Below are positions 43,483 through 51,966 of a stretch of DNA of 64,000 nucleotides, piece by piece. Origin of the DNA: MH13 sp040219355 (GTDB lineage: Bacteria > Pseudomonadota > Alphaproteobacteria > Rhizobiales > MH13). Under the pieces are notes generated by a model. The model searched no databases and had not been told where the DNA came from. It worked only from the letters and a program-made list of their open reading frames with translations. Positions within the stretch are counted from its first letter, which is position 1; each line of letters begins with the position of its first letter. A program made the position numbers and the translations under genes. The DNA lies in assembly GCA_040219355.1 (NCBI GenBank), contig JAVJSN010000007.1, positions 1 through 64,000 of the forward strand, read 5' to 3'.

Positions 43483-43795
43483 CCTCTTCACCGAAGGTGC
43501 GTGGCTCGCCATCGGCGTGATGGTTGTGATGACGCTCATCGCCAAAATGATGGGTTTTTGGGTGCTGGGGCGTATCGCGCTCACGCCGCGCGTGCGCCGT
43601 GGGCTGGAGGCGTTGCCAGGCGGCGTGATCTTGGCCACGGTCGTGCCCATTACTTTGGAGAGCGGCCCAGCCGGTCTGCTGGGTATTGGCATTGCAACCC
43701 TGGTGATGGTCGTTACCAAAAAGGATTGGCTGGCTATTGGCCTTGGCCTGGCATCGGTTGCTGGCTACCGCGCGTTTCTCGAACCGCTAGTTTAG
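43475..43795 (+). CDS. azlD: AzlD family branched-chain amino acid exporter subunit
   Basis: A 106-residue membrane protein with about three to four spans and the AzlD motif RVRRGLEALPGGVILATVVP. The ATG at 43475 (MGDLFTEG) lies within the last codons of azlC. Its 3' end overlaps the end of the converging APH-kinase gene by nine bases. Confidence 0.9.
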   Translation: MGDLFTEGAWLAIGVMVVMTLIAKMMGFWVLGRIALTPRVRRGLEALPGGVILATVVPITLESGPAGLLGIGIATLVMVVTKKDWLAIGLGLASVAGYRAFLEPLV

Positions 43796-45421
43796 CCTGT
43801 CCACCAACGGCCTAACCGCGCCCAAAACATCATCAACAGTTCCACGTGCATCTACGCGCGGCCATTCGACATCAAACAGGTCATAGTTTTCTTGCAGACG
43901 TGCGACATTCGCATCCGCATCAGACGGGTCATTGCGGCGTTTGCCGATCCTTTCTAGTCTCATCTCCAGCGGTGCATCAAGCCAAACGCCGGCAAAGTGA
44001 CATTCAACGCCACGTGCAACGGCTTCAAAGGCTTCGCGTTCATCAGCCTGCGCGCACACTGCATCAACGATCACGGAATGGCCGGATGCCAATGCCTTTT
44101 GAGCCAGCGACCGCAGCGTGTTGAAAACCTGCTGATTGACAGATTGGGTATAGGCGCTGGCCGATAGCCGTTCGTCCCAAGAGGCGCCCATTATTGTCTT
44201 GCGCACGACATCTGAACGCAACGTGATAGCGCCCGGCGTCCGGCCGATCGCAGCGGCCAGCGCTTGCGAAATGGTGGATTTTCCGGTGCCGGACAATCCA
44301 CCAACAACTGTCAGCGAAACATCACGCGGTTCAAGGACATCAGCGGCATAATCGAAAAAGCGTCGAGCATCGGCCTCCATGGCAATGCGTCCAGCCTCAT
44401 CGAGGTGCTGGGCTCCCATAGCGCAGATCTTGGCTCGCAACGCAGCGCGAATAGAAAGAAACAAAGGCAGGGCTGCCATCGCTTCAAAGTCGCTAGGTTC
44501 ATCGCGCAGCGCAAGGTAGCGGTTGAGGACACGATTGGCCGCCAAGCGTTCCCCACTCTCATCCAGATCCATCAGTAGAAACGCCAAATCATAAAGCACA
44601 TCGCCAGTTGCGATGGTTTCATCGAACTCTATTGCGTCGAACATTCTTACGCCGGTCGGCAGACGTACCAAGTTGCGCAGATGAAGATCGCCATGACAGC
44701 GGCGGACGGCCTGCGCTTCGCCGCGTGCCGCTAAAATCGGACCAACGCGCCGCCATTCGGCAAATGTCCGCTTGGTCAGCGTGGCGGTCTCTTGAAGCCC
44801 AAAAAGCTTGTGCGCCTCATGAAAGGCCTGGTCATTTTGCTCGATGTAAGAACTCAGATCGGACGCCCAATCATCCGCCCGTCGGATGGGCGCACGCTCT
44901 TGAAAAGCCAGAGCAGCATCAACAGCGCCATCAAGATCTGTCTGGGTGAGCTGGCCGGACTCGGCCAGCCGATCGAACGTCATCTCATTGTCGAAGCGCC
45001 GCATGGCGACGGCCCATTCGATAGCCTCACCTTGCCCGTTGATGGCCAGATGCCCCAGCTTATCGCGTGTGATGGCCACCGTATCGAGATAGATTTCCGG
45101 GGCGTTGGGCTTGTTGATCGCGATCTCCGCGCGGCATGCCTCTTCACGCCGGGCAAGCGTTGAAAAATCCATGAATGGAAAACATACAGCACGCTTGATC
45201 TTGTAAGCTCGCTCACCAGCCAAAAAGACCGCTGCGCCATGCGTGTCGATACGCTCCACATTATCTATGGTGCCGTGCGTTGGTGGCTTGTAGCTTGTCG
45301 GATCGGACATAAAGCGCATCACAGCGCTTTGGTCGCCAACAACATGGGTCAGCGTGCCCCGGGCAGGTGCGCTCTGGCGAAAAGCAAGCGGGTCACTTTT
45401 GGTGCTCAATGTCGCTGTCAT
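43787..45421 (-). CDS. APH-like phosphotransferase fused to AAA/kinase domain
   Basis: A 544-residue protein of two kinase-like halves. The first (about 45-350) resembles aminoglycoside/choline phosphotransferases: the catalytic loop is RRCHGDLHLRNLV and the Mg loop is MFDAIEFDE. The second (about 365-540) is a P-loop kinase like gluconokinase: VVGGLSGTGKSTISQAL, with a later LDAPLEMRLERIGKRRND. Such fusions are widespread in proteobacteria and of unknown substrate. The family is annotated as a bifunctional APH/ATP-binding protein. The start could be the ATG at 45421 or a later Met (MRFMSDPTSY). Antibiotic resistance should not be inferred. Confidence 0.85.
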   Translation of the reverse strand: MTATLSTKSDPLAFRQSAPARGTLTHVVGDQSAVMRFMSDPTSYKPPTHGTIDNVERIDTHGAAVFLAGERAYKIKRAVCFPFMDFSTLARREEACRAEIAINKPNAPEIYLDTVAITRDKLGHLAINGQGEAIEWAVAMRRFDNEMTFDRLAESGQLTQTDLDGAVDAALAFQERAPIRRADDWASDLSSYIEQNDQAFHEAHKLFGLQETATLTKRTFAEWRRVGPILAARGEAQAVRRCHGDLHLRNLVRLPTGVRMFDAIEFDETIATGDVLYDLAFLLMDLDESGERLAANRVLNRYLALRDEPSDFEAMAALPLFLSIRAALRAKICAMGAQHLDEAGRIAMEADARRFFDYAADVLEPRDVSLTVVGGLSGTGKSTISQALAAAIGRTPGAITLRSDVVRKTIMGASWDERLSASAYTQSVNQQVFNTLRSLAQKALASGHSVIVDAVCAQADEREAFEAVARGVECHFAGVWLDAPLEMRLERIGKRRNDPSDADANVARLQENYDLFDVEWPRVDARGTVDDVLGAVRPLVDRLN

Positions 45422-45588
45422 GCCAGGCTCCCTGAGCGGCTTTCTATGGCCAGCCCTGTCGAAGCGCCGGTTGGCAAAACGCTGCCAACCAGGCAATGTA
45501 TGCCTGGCAATATGGCCTGTTTCTAAGCTGCACATCAGTCGCAACAACACGGACGGGTGTTGCGCGAAGTTCGTCTGCTTTGATCCGC

Positions 45589-48333
45589 TCAGCTGGCAGC
45601 TTCCAAAACAGTTGTATCGACACCTTCGAGGTCGGCTAACTCCAGCTTGGTGTGCATGATCTCTGGTTCATCTGGGTCGCGATGCACGGCAAAACCGAGC
45701 GCGCGGCACATTTCCAGCATGGTCGTGTTCTCCGCCAGCACCTGGCCTTCGATGTGTTTGAACCGCTCTGCTTGGCCGTATTCAATGACCAGCTGCATCA
45801 GCGCCCATCCGAGGCCTTGGCCCTTGAGATCGGAGCGAAGGAGGATCGCGTATTCACCGATTTCGCGCTCAGCATCGGCGTGCAGGCGCACAACACCGAT
45901 CAACTCGCCACTTGAGTCGAAGGCGCAGAACGCCATGTCGCGCGCATAGTCGATCTGGGTGAGGCGGGCGATGAACTTATGGCTGAAATCGCGCACATAA
46001 GAGAAAAAGCGCAGCCGCAAATCTTCTTTTGTTGTTCTGGAGAAGAACAACTCAAAGGCAGGCTCATCCTCCGGGCGTACCGGCCTCACGAACACCACCT
46101 CGCCGCTTTTTAGCTCCAGCCGTCTTTCCCAGTTGCGGGGGTAGGGGCGAATGGTGAAACGCGGATTGGTATCAAACGTGAGATCGCCAATCTCGCTCGG
46201 TGCAACTTCTATGCGAGCATCAAGAACCACCAGACCGCTTGGGGTGGCGAGCAATGGGTTGAGATCAAGGCTGCGAATCTGCGGGACATCGGCGCTGAGT
46301 TGCGAAAGTCGAACCAACGCTTGGGCAACGGCTTCCTCGTCTACGCCAGCGCGGCCACGGAAGCCCCCCATGAGCTTGGAAACGCGGGTTTGCTCGATCA
46401 CTTGGCGCGCCAAACGCATATCCAGTGGTGGCATGCCAAGCGCTTTATCGTTGACCGCTTCAACCGCAATGCCGCCTCGACCAAACACAATGACCGGGCC
46501 AAAGACTGGGTCGTCCGCCAGACCGAGATAAAGCTCTAAGCCCGACGATACATCGTGCATGGGCTGCACAGTTACACCGTCGATCCGCGCGCCAGGCGCG
46601 CGCTTGCTTACCTTTTCGGTCAAGGCATCGAACCCTTCACGCACTTGCAAGCTATGCGTCAGGTCAAGAACCACACCGCCAACGTCGGATTTGTGTGGAA
46701 TGTCGGGTGAATCGATTTTGAGCGCCAGTGCACGATGTTGCGCCAGCATGTCTTGGGCGGCCGCGGCGGCCTTCTCGGCACTGGAAGCGCGCACTGGTGC
46801 GGCGTAGCCAAAACCAAAGCTCGCTAGAATGTCGCCGATCTCATCGGTGTTGAGCCAGGTTCGCCCTTCTGAAATAGCCGTCATGCAAAGCGCACGGGCG
46901 CGTTCCACGTCCGCGCTGGCAAGGTCTTCGGGTAGCGCAGGTGGCGTGGCCGACAATTCTTTTTGCGCCTGCGCATAGCGCGACACGTCCATGAAACCGC
47001 GCACAGCATCACCTGGTGTGCGAAAGCGAGCGACATGGGCCTCATCCAACGCTTTCAATGCGCCGCCTTCGCGCTCCAACCAAGAGACAAACACCGGTTT
47101 TGGCCGTGACTTGTCTTTGGTTTTGCGTTCCAGCAACTCCGCGAGCTTGGCCGCGGCTTCATCACCATCAGACACCTGACTGGGGCTGTAGGCGATTAGC
47201 ACCCCATCATTCATTGGATCATCGATAAGCGCTTCAATCACCGCGCCTTGATCCTCCATAGGCAATGTGGCCTCAAGGTCTAATGGCATGTCGCCCAACC
47301 AGCGTAATGGGGCATGAGGCTTGATGGCCGCCAAGGCCTCATCGCTAAGGCCGGACAATGTGCCACCCAGATCAAGCAAGCGATCGGCGGCCAAGATACC
47401 AATCCCGCGATCATTGGTGACGATGGCCAAGCGTTTGCCCGCCTCAGATACCCGCTTGAGCCGAGCCAGCGCGCCAGCAGCATCAAACAGCCCGTCCAGA
47501 TCATTCACCCGCAACAGTCCGGCTCTGCGGATCACCGCATCGTATACGGCGTCTTCGGTGGCAAGGATGCCCGAATGGGTGGAGATACGATCGGCTGTCA
47601 GGCGATGACGTCCTGACTTTAAGATCACCACTGGTTTGACCTTGGCGGCAGCGCGGGCGGCAGAAAAGAACCGACGCGGATTGCCGACTGTTTCCACACA
47701 AACGAGGATAGCGCGGGTGCGCACGTCATAGGCCAAGTGATCGAGCAGATCGTCCAGGTCGACATCTGAGGCGTCGCCGATGGACACAGCATTTGAAAAA
47801 CCAACCTTCATCGCGTTGCCCCAATCAAGCACCGCATTCATGATTGCACCAGACTGGGCGATTAGCCCCAGCGATCCAGCTTGAGGTGGTGTGGAAGCAA
47901 GGCTGGCGTTGAGATTGCCGGCTGCTGCATAAACGCCTTGCGAATCTGGCCCAAGAATACGCATGGCTGATCCGCGCGCCGCTGCCCTCATAGCCCGGCG
48001 TAAGGCACCCCGATCGCCACCTTGGCAATTGGAAACAACGATCACACCGCGCACACCCGCCAGTTTGGCTTCCGCCACCAAGCCCGGCACTGTGTCCGGC
48101 GGCGTGGCGATGATTGCCAGATCTGGTACGCTTGAAAGGTCAGCCAGCGATGAGAAGCAAGGTTGGCCAGCAATCTCGCTGTGATTGGGGTTGATAAAAG
48201 ATAGCGTCCGTTTGCCCGGATCGTGCAGCAAATTATCGACGAACGCTCGCCCAACACTGGATGGCTTGGGACTAGCGCCGATCAGCGCGATATGGTGCGG
48301 TGCAAAAAAAGCGTCAAGATTTTGAATGGACAT
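45589..48333 (-). CDS. NDP-forming acyl-CoA ligase fused to GNAT acetyltransferase (Pat-like)
   Basis: A 914-residue protein. Domains in order: CoA-binding (HHIALIGASPKPSSVGRAFV), succinyl-CoA-ligase-like, ATP-grasp (VDEEAVAQALVRLSQL region, ~480-690), and C-terminal GNAT (about 740-900; LRSDLKGQGLGWALMQLVIE acetyl-CoA loop). The layout is that of the Pat/PatZ lysine acetyltransferase, which controls acetyl-CoA synthetase. The position of the ADP-forming ligases' phospho-His keeps a histidine (His253 in STHSGILATEDAVYD), so ligase activity is not excluded. Start: the ATG at 48333 has AGGAAA in front; the frame also opens at a TTG seven codons earlier. Confidence 0.87.
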   Translation of the reverse strand: MSIQNLDAFFAPHHIALIGASPKPSSVGRAFVDNLLHDPGKRTLSFINPNHSEIAGQPCFSSLADLSSVPDLAIIATPPDTVPGLVAEAKLAGVRGVIVVSNCQGGDRGALRRAMRAAARGSAMRILGPDSQGVYAAAGNLNASLASTPPQAGSLGLIAQSGAIMNAVLDWGNAMKVGFSNAVSIGDASDVDLDDLLDHLAYDVRTRAILVCVETVGNPRRFFSAARAAAKVKPVVILKSGRHRLTADRISTHSGILATEDAVYDAVIRRAGLLRVNDLDGLFDAAGALARLKRVSEAGKRLAIVTNDRGIGILAADRLLDLGGTLSGLSDEALAAIKPHAPLRWLGDMPLDLEATLPMEDQGAVIEALIDDPMNDGVLIAYSPSQVSDGDEAAAKLAELLERKTKDKSRPKPVFVSWLEREGGALKALDEAHVARFRTPGDAVRGFMDVSRYAQAQKELSATPPALPEDLASADVERARALCMTAISEGRTWLNTDEIGDILASFGFGYAAPVRASSAEKAAAAAQDMLAQHRALALKIDSPDIPHKSDVGGVVLDLTHSLQVREGFDALTEKVSKRAPGARIDGVTVQPMHDVSSGLELYLGLADDPVFGPVIVFGRGGIAVEAVNDKALGMPPLDMRLARQVIEQTRVSKLMGGFRGRAGVDEEAVAQALVRLSQLSADVPQIRSLDLNPLLATPSGLVVLDARIEVAPSEIGDLTFDTNPRFTIRPYPRNWERRLELKSGEVVFVRPVRPEDEPAFELFFSRTTKEDLRLRFFSYVRDFSHKFIARLTQIDYARDMAFCAFDSSGELIGVVRLHADAEREIGEYAILLRSDLKGQGLGWALMQLVIEYGQAERFKHIEGQVLAENTTMLEMCRALGFAVHRDPDEPEIMHTKLELADLEGVDTTVLEAAS

Positions 48334-48419
48334 CTGATTTTCCTGATTGGACAATCAGGCGTTTCCCCTCCGATCATCATAAATGCTGCACTGCGGCAAT
48401 TCCATGACATTGGCTACCA

Positions 48420-49040
48420 TCAGGGTTTAGACTGACCCTGTTCTACACAGTCAGCTGGGTTTTCATCCATCCTTTGACGGGTCAGACTGTCAACATAAGC
48501 GCGCAATCTGGCAAGCAGCGCATCATCGCGAGTCCAGGTCGTGCCATAGGTTAGGTTGAAAGCGTAGTCGATGGACGGTGGATTTTTGCCGGTTGCATGC
48601 TGAAACATGGTCTCCAGCTTATCCAACCCCTTCATCAGTGCCGCTTCCGGGCTTTCGCCGTGATCATACTGAGCCGCCAAGGATTGAATGGCGTCGCCCG
48701 AAAGCTTTGGCAGTGAAGCAACCAGGCTTTCAACGGCCTCACGTTCAGCGGTCCGGCGAACAGACGGGTCTCCATTTTGGTGGATGGCGGGTACGTCACC
48801 TGTGACCGCTTCGCCAAGGTCGTGGACAATGGCCAGCTTTAGAAGCGTCGCGATGTCATACCCTTCAAGATATGGCTCCAGGGCAATCACCATGAGGGCA
48901 AGCCGCCAACTGTGTTCAGCAGTGCTTTCCTGTTTCCCAGCATTGGTGAATCCGCTGCGAGGCGTGTCTTTCAGGTCGCCAGACCGCATCAGAAATTCAA
49001 AAACTCTGGCGATGGCGGTATCATCTAACTCTTGTGCCAT
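48420..49040 (-). CDS. HD-domain hydrolase, YfbR-like 5'-deoxynucleotidase
   Basis: A 206-residue HD-domain protein. Metal ligands are visible in STAEHSWRLALMVIAL (first His), LAIVHDLGEAVTGDVPA (HD) and the later Asp in LDKLETMFQHA. It resembles YfbR/HDDC2 deoxynucleotide 5'-monophosphatases. There are two ATGs in tandem at 49043 and 49040. The GGAG is placed better for the second, and the TGA of the upstream gene overlaps both (ATGATG), so translation is coupled to that gene. Confidence 0.85.
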   Translation of the reverse strand: MAQELDDTAIARVFEFLMRSGDLKDTPRSGFTNAGKQESTAEHSWRLALMVIALEPYLEGYDIATLLKLAIVHDLGEAVTGDVPAIHQNGDPSVRRTAEREAVESLVASLPKLSGDAIQSLAAQYDHGESPEAALMKGLDKLETMFQHATGKNPPSIDYAFNLTYGTTWTRDDALLARLRAYVDSLTRQRMDENPADCVEQGQSKP

Positions 49041-49669
49041 CATGATGCTCCTGCGCTGTTATGCCAACTGGGTGCATAGCCTGCGTTCAACGCCGCGATC
49101 ATCGGTGTAGGTGTTATGAGTAAGGCCTGCGTTTCTGGTGATATGTCTGAAGGTTGACCATACCCATCAAACGACCATGGCAGCAGACCCCGAGGGCCGA
49201 TGGCCAGTATCTCCCTTTTCAGGTCCACCATGGCGCCAATTGGGACATCGCCGATGCGCGACGTCCGCGGTGCTGGCTTGAGCCGCGCCTCATGAAGCAA
49301 TCTGTCCATCGCAATAGCATTGGGTGGGTTGGTCCATCCCATCTCCTCTTTCATGCCAGCAAATAGCGCGGCTTGAAAACGCTTGGCATCGGCGCGGCGA
49401 CATTCAAAACAGGGACGGTGACCAGCAGAAAGTGCCGTTACTTCATCAAGAAAGAACAGCTCGGTGTAGCTGTTGCCCCATACCTTGCGCTGACGTCCTT
49501 TGAAGCAAAGAACGCAGGTGATCCAGGCGCGGCTTGCCCATCTGCGCTGGCCGAGGATTGCCTTCGCTAAAGGGTCGTGAAAGCGACCGCCGCGATTGCC
49601 CATCATGTCGCCGCGCGCTGAAACGCCGTGCAAAGTTCCGGTCGGATGAACGCGGTTTTGTAGGGGCAT
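49040..49669 (-). CDS. Conserved protein of unknown function with Cys motif
   Basis: A 209-residue cytoplasmic protein. The middle has a compact group: RRWASRAWITCVLCFKGRQR, then LFFLDEVTALSAGHRPCFECRRADA. The C-x2-C pair (CVLC) and CFEC could bind a metal ion, and RPCFECRRADA is faintly like the Ada-type zinc segment. I know of similar uncharacterised proteins in rhizobia but no function. It is co-translated with the HD nucleotidase, so a link to nucleotide or DNA damage metabolism is possible. Confidence 0.7.
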   Translation of the reverse strand: MPLQNRVHPTGTLHGVSARGDMMGNRGGRFHDPLAKAILGQRRWASRAWITCVLCFKGRQRKVWGNSYTELFFLDEVTALSAGHRPCFECRRADAKRFQAALFAGMKEEMGWTNPPNAIAMDRLLHEARLKPAPRTSRIGDVPIGAMVDLKREILAIGPRGLLPWSFDGYGQPSDISPETQALLITPTPMIAALNAGYAPSWHNSAGAS

Positions 49670-49799
49670 GTGTCAACTCCAATCACCGGTTTGCGGTTCG
49701 CCAAATCGGTAAACCAGTATGATTCTGCTAATTGTCATCGATGGGTGCAGTTGGTGCGTAAGAACAGATGAAACGCAATCATCGACGTGAGGCCAAGCC

Positions 49800-50504
49800 A
49801 TGCCAACGCTGCCAAATACTCAACATCTCTCGCGCCGCGCCCTGTTTGCCTTGGGCGCAGGAATGCTCGCCACGCCTGGGATTTTGTCTTGGATGCAGCC
49901 GGCTTATGCAATGACGCCGATCCGTTTTTCAGGATGGCAGTCCTGGACGTTTCGCGGCATACCACCAACCTCGTTTGCCATGTCTGGCAGCACTTTGAAC
50001 ATCAATGCCCAACAGTCCTCCTCTGTCGTTTACGGCGTGGTACCGACAGCAGGACGCGGTGCTTCATCGGCGAGTTGGCAATGGCAGGTCAGCCAGACTG
50101 TTGGCCCCACCAACTTGGCGGCACGTGGCGGTGATGATCGTGCTATCGCGCTCTATTTCGTCTTTGTAGACGCGGATACGGCCGCCCGCTTCGGTGATTC
50201 CACGCCATCCATGTCACGTCTTCTTGGCATGCGTGGCGGACGAACACTGATTTATGTATGGGGTGGAAACACCGCGCGCGGTGCTGTGCTCGATAGCCCC
50301 TATCTGCGCGGGCGTGGCAAAACAGTGGTGTTGCGAAGCGCTGGTACGGGTGGGTGGACCAATGAAACGGTCAACTTGGCCACTGATCACCAACGTGCCT
50401 TTGGGCAACCCAAAGACACGCTCATTGCCGTTGGCGTTTCATCGGATTCCGATGACACTGGTGCAGTAAACGTGGCTGGTCTTCGCAACTTGTCGTTGAG
50501 TTAA
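49800..50504 (+). CDS. DUF3047 family protein with Tat signal
   Basis: A 234-residue exported protein. The N-terminus holds a twin-arginine signal (LSRRALFALGAGMLATPG) and is cut near QPAYAMT. The mature part has the DUF3047 pattern: SASWQWQVSQTV, RGGDDRAIALYFVFVD, LIYVWGGNTARGAV, and PYLRGRGKTVVLRSAG. Function is not known. Tat export implies folding before crossing the membrane or binding a cofactor. Single gene on its strand. Confidence 0.78.
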   Translation: MPTLPNTQHLSRRALFALGAGMLATPGILSWMQPAYAMTPIRFSGWQSWTFRGIPPTSFAMSGSTLNINAQQSSSVVYGVVPTAGRGASSASWQWQVSQTVGPTNLAARGGDDRAIALYFVFVDADTAARFGDSTPSMSRLLGMRGGRTLIYVWGGNTARGAVLDSPYLRGRGKTVVLRSAGTGGWTNETVNLATDHQRAFGQPKDTLIAVGVSSDSDDTGAVNVAGLRNLSLS

Positions 50505-50587
50505 CAATCGACAAGCTTCTCCCTCCCGGTTAGGCTTCTTCCGTACATTGTGCATATGGGAAACAGCTAGCGAACAGGGGGATTATT

Positions 50588-50710
50588 ATGCGTACATCAT
50601 CAGAAGAATGGGCATCAGGCGCGCCCACGCCGAAGCCGAAGCCAACAGGTGGCGGAACACAGTCGGATGCTCCGCCGAAAGATCCAAACGATCGCGGTGG
50701 CAAAAAGTAA
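50588..50710 (+). CDS. Small proline/lysine-rich protein, 40 residues
   Basis: MRTSSEEWASGAPTPKPKPT is followed by GGGTQSDAPPKDPNDRGGKK and TAA. AGGGGG lies six to eleven bases before the ATG, and a strong terminator starts 15 bp after the stop, so this looks like a complete gene of its own. The peptide is disordered, with a PTPKPKPT stretch and a basic end, and has no signal or membrane span. I do not recognise it. It may be a small regulatory or nucleoid-binding protein, but function is unknown. Confidence 0.6.
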   Translation: MRTSSEEWASGAPTPKPKPTGGGTQSDAPPKDPNDRGGKK

Positions 50711-50725
50711 GCCAGCCTAAAAACA

Positions 50726-50768
50726 TAAAAACCCGTCAGCCGATCGGTTGGCGGGTTTTTCGTTTTTT
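50726..50768. terminator. Bidirectional terminator
   Basis: AAAAACCCG-T-CAGCC pairs with GGTTG-G-CGGGTTTTT around a GATC loop, flanked by T-runs on both strands. It serves the 40-residue gene on the plus strand and the lactate dehydrogenase gene on the minus strand (stop at 50780). Confidence 0.88.
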
Positions 50769-50779
50769 GGATCAGCGCA

Positions 50780-51934
50780 TCAGCCCGCTTCAAAGCCCTC
50801 TGGTAGATAGAGGTTCTCTCTATTGAGTTGGTCGACGGCGGTGCGGCCACACAGCGCCATGGTCGTGTCGAACTCCTTGTGAATGATCTCCAGCGCGGTC
50901 GTCACACCTTGCTGGCCCATGGCTCCAAGTCCATAGAGGAAGGCGCGGCCAATATAGGTGCCTTGAGCACCCAGTGCCACGGCCTTCAGCACGTCTTGGC
51001 CTGAGCGGATGCCGCCATCCATATGGATCTCGATGTCGCCCTGCACGGCATCGACAATCACTGGCAGCATGCGAATGGACGAAAACGCTCCGTCCAATTG
51101 ACGTCCCCCATGGTTGGAGACGATCAGCGCATCCGCACCGGTTTTTACAGCCATTCTGGCATCGTCTGGGTCAAGAATGCCCTTTAGGATCAATGGACCG
51201 TCCCATTGATTTTTAACCCATTCCACATCATCCCACGTGAGCGATTGATCAAACTGGCTGGTGGTCCAAGCCGAAAGAGATGACATGTCGTCCACCCCAC
51301 TCACATGGCCGACAATGTTGCGAAACTCGCGCCGTTTGGTTCCCAGCATACCCAAGCACCAACGTGGCTTGGTCGCCATATTGATCATGTTGGCGATCGT
51401 CAGCTTGGGAGGGGCAGATAGCCCGTTGCGGATATCCTTATGCCGTTGACCGATAATCTGCAGGTCGAGCGTAAGAACCAGTGCTGCGCAACCAGCATCT
51501 TTCGCCCGTTGGATGAGCCGGGCCATGAAGTCGCGATCGCGCATCATGTAGAGCTGAAACCAGAACGGCGTGCTGGTGTTCTCCGCGACATCTTCGATGG
51601 AGCAGATTGACATGGTCGAGAGCGTGAAAGGCACGCCAAAAGCCTCGCAAGCCTTGGCAGCCAATATCTCCCCGTCCGCATGTTGCATGCCAGTCAGTCC
51701 CGTCGGCGCGCAAGCGACTGGCATCGCCACGTCTTGGCCAACCATGGTGGACTTTGTTGAGCGGTTCTCCATGTTCACCGCCACCTTCTGGCGCAGGCGA
51801 ATTAGCTCAAAATCATCTTCATTGTCGTCATACGTCTGCTCTGTCCAAGATCCGGAGTCGGCATAGTCGTAAAACATGCGCGGGACACGCTGTTCTGCAA
51901 GAATTTGCAGGTCATGGATGGTGGTGATGGTCAT
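50780..51934 (-). CDS. lldD: FMN-dependent alpha-hydroxy acid dehydrogenase, L-lactate dehydrogenase type
   Basis: A 384-residue FMN enzyme of the LldD/glycolate oxidase family. Active-site parts: PRMFYDYADSGSWTEQTY, FWFQLYMMRDRD, ILKGILDPDDARMAV, the catalytic His/Arg in VSNHGGRQLDG, and MDGGIRSGQDVLKA for FMN phosphate. It passes electrons from L-lactate to the respiratory chain. GGGGGATC before the ATG supports the start. The neighbouring FadR-type regulator (32 bp upstream, same strand) is the likely controller. Other 2-hydroxy acids, such as glycolate or mandelate, cannot be excluded. Confidence 0.88.
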   Translation of the reverse strand: MTITTIHDLQILAEQRVPRMFYDYADSGSWTEQTYDDNEDDFELIRLRQKVAVNMENRSTKSTMVGQDVAMPVACAPTGLTGMQHADGEILAAKACEAFGVPFTLSTMSICSIEDVAENTSTPFWFQLYMMRDRDFMARLIQRAKDAGCAALVLTLDLQIIGQRHKDIRNGLSAPPKLTIANMINMATKPRWCLGMLGTKRREFRNIVGHVSGVDDMSSLSAWTTSQFDQSLTWDDVEWVKNQWDGPLILKGILDPDDARMAVKTGADALIVSNHGGRQLDGAFSSIRMLPVIVDAVQGDIEIHMDGGIRSGQDVLKAVALGAQGTYIGRAFLYGLGAMGQQGVTTALEIIHKEFDTTMALCGRTAVDQLNRENLYLPEGFEAG

Positions 51935-51966
51935 AAGATCCCCCGATCAGAGCAAAACGAACTGGC

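Noticed and set aside
43787..45421. Aminoglycoside-resistance gene
   Set aside because: Only the kinase fold is shared. The fusion with a gluconokinase-like domain is a housekeeping-type family of unknown substrate.
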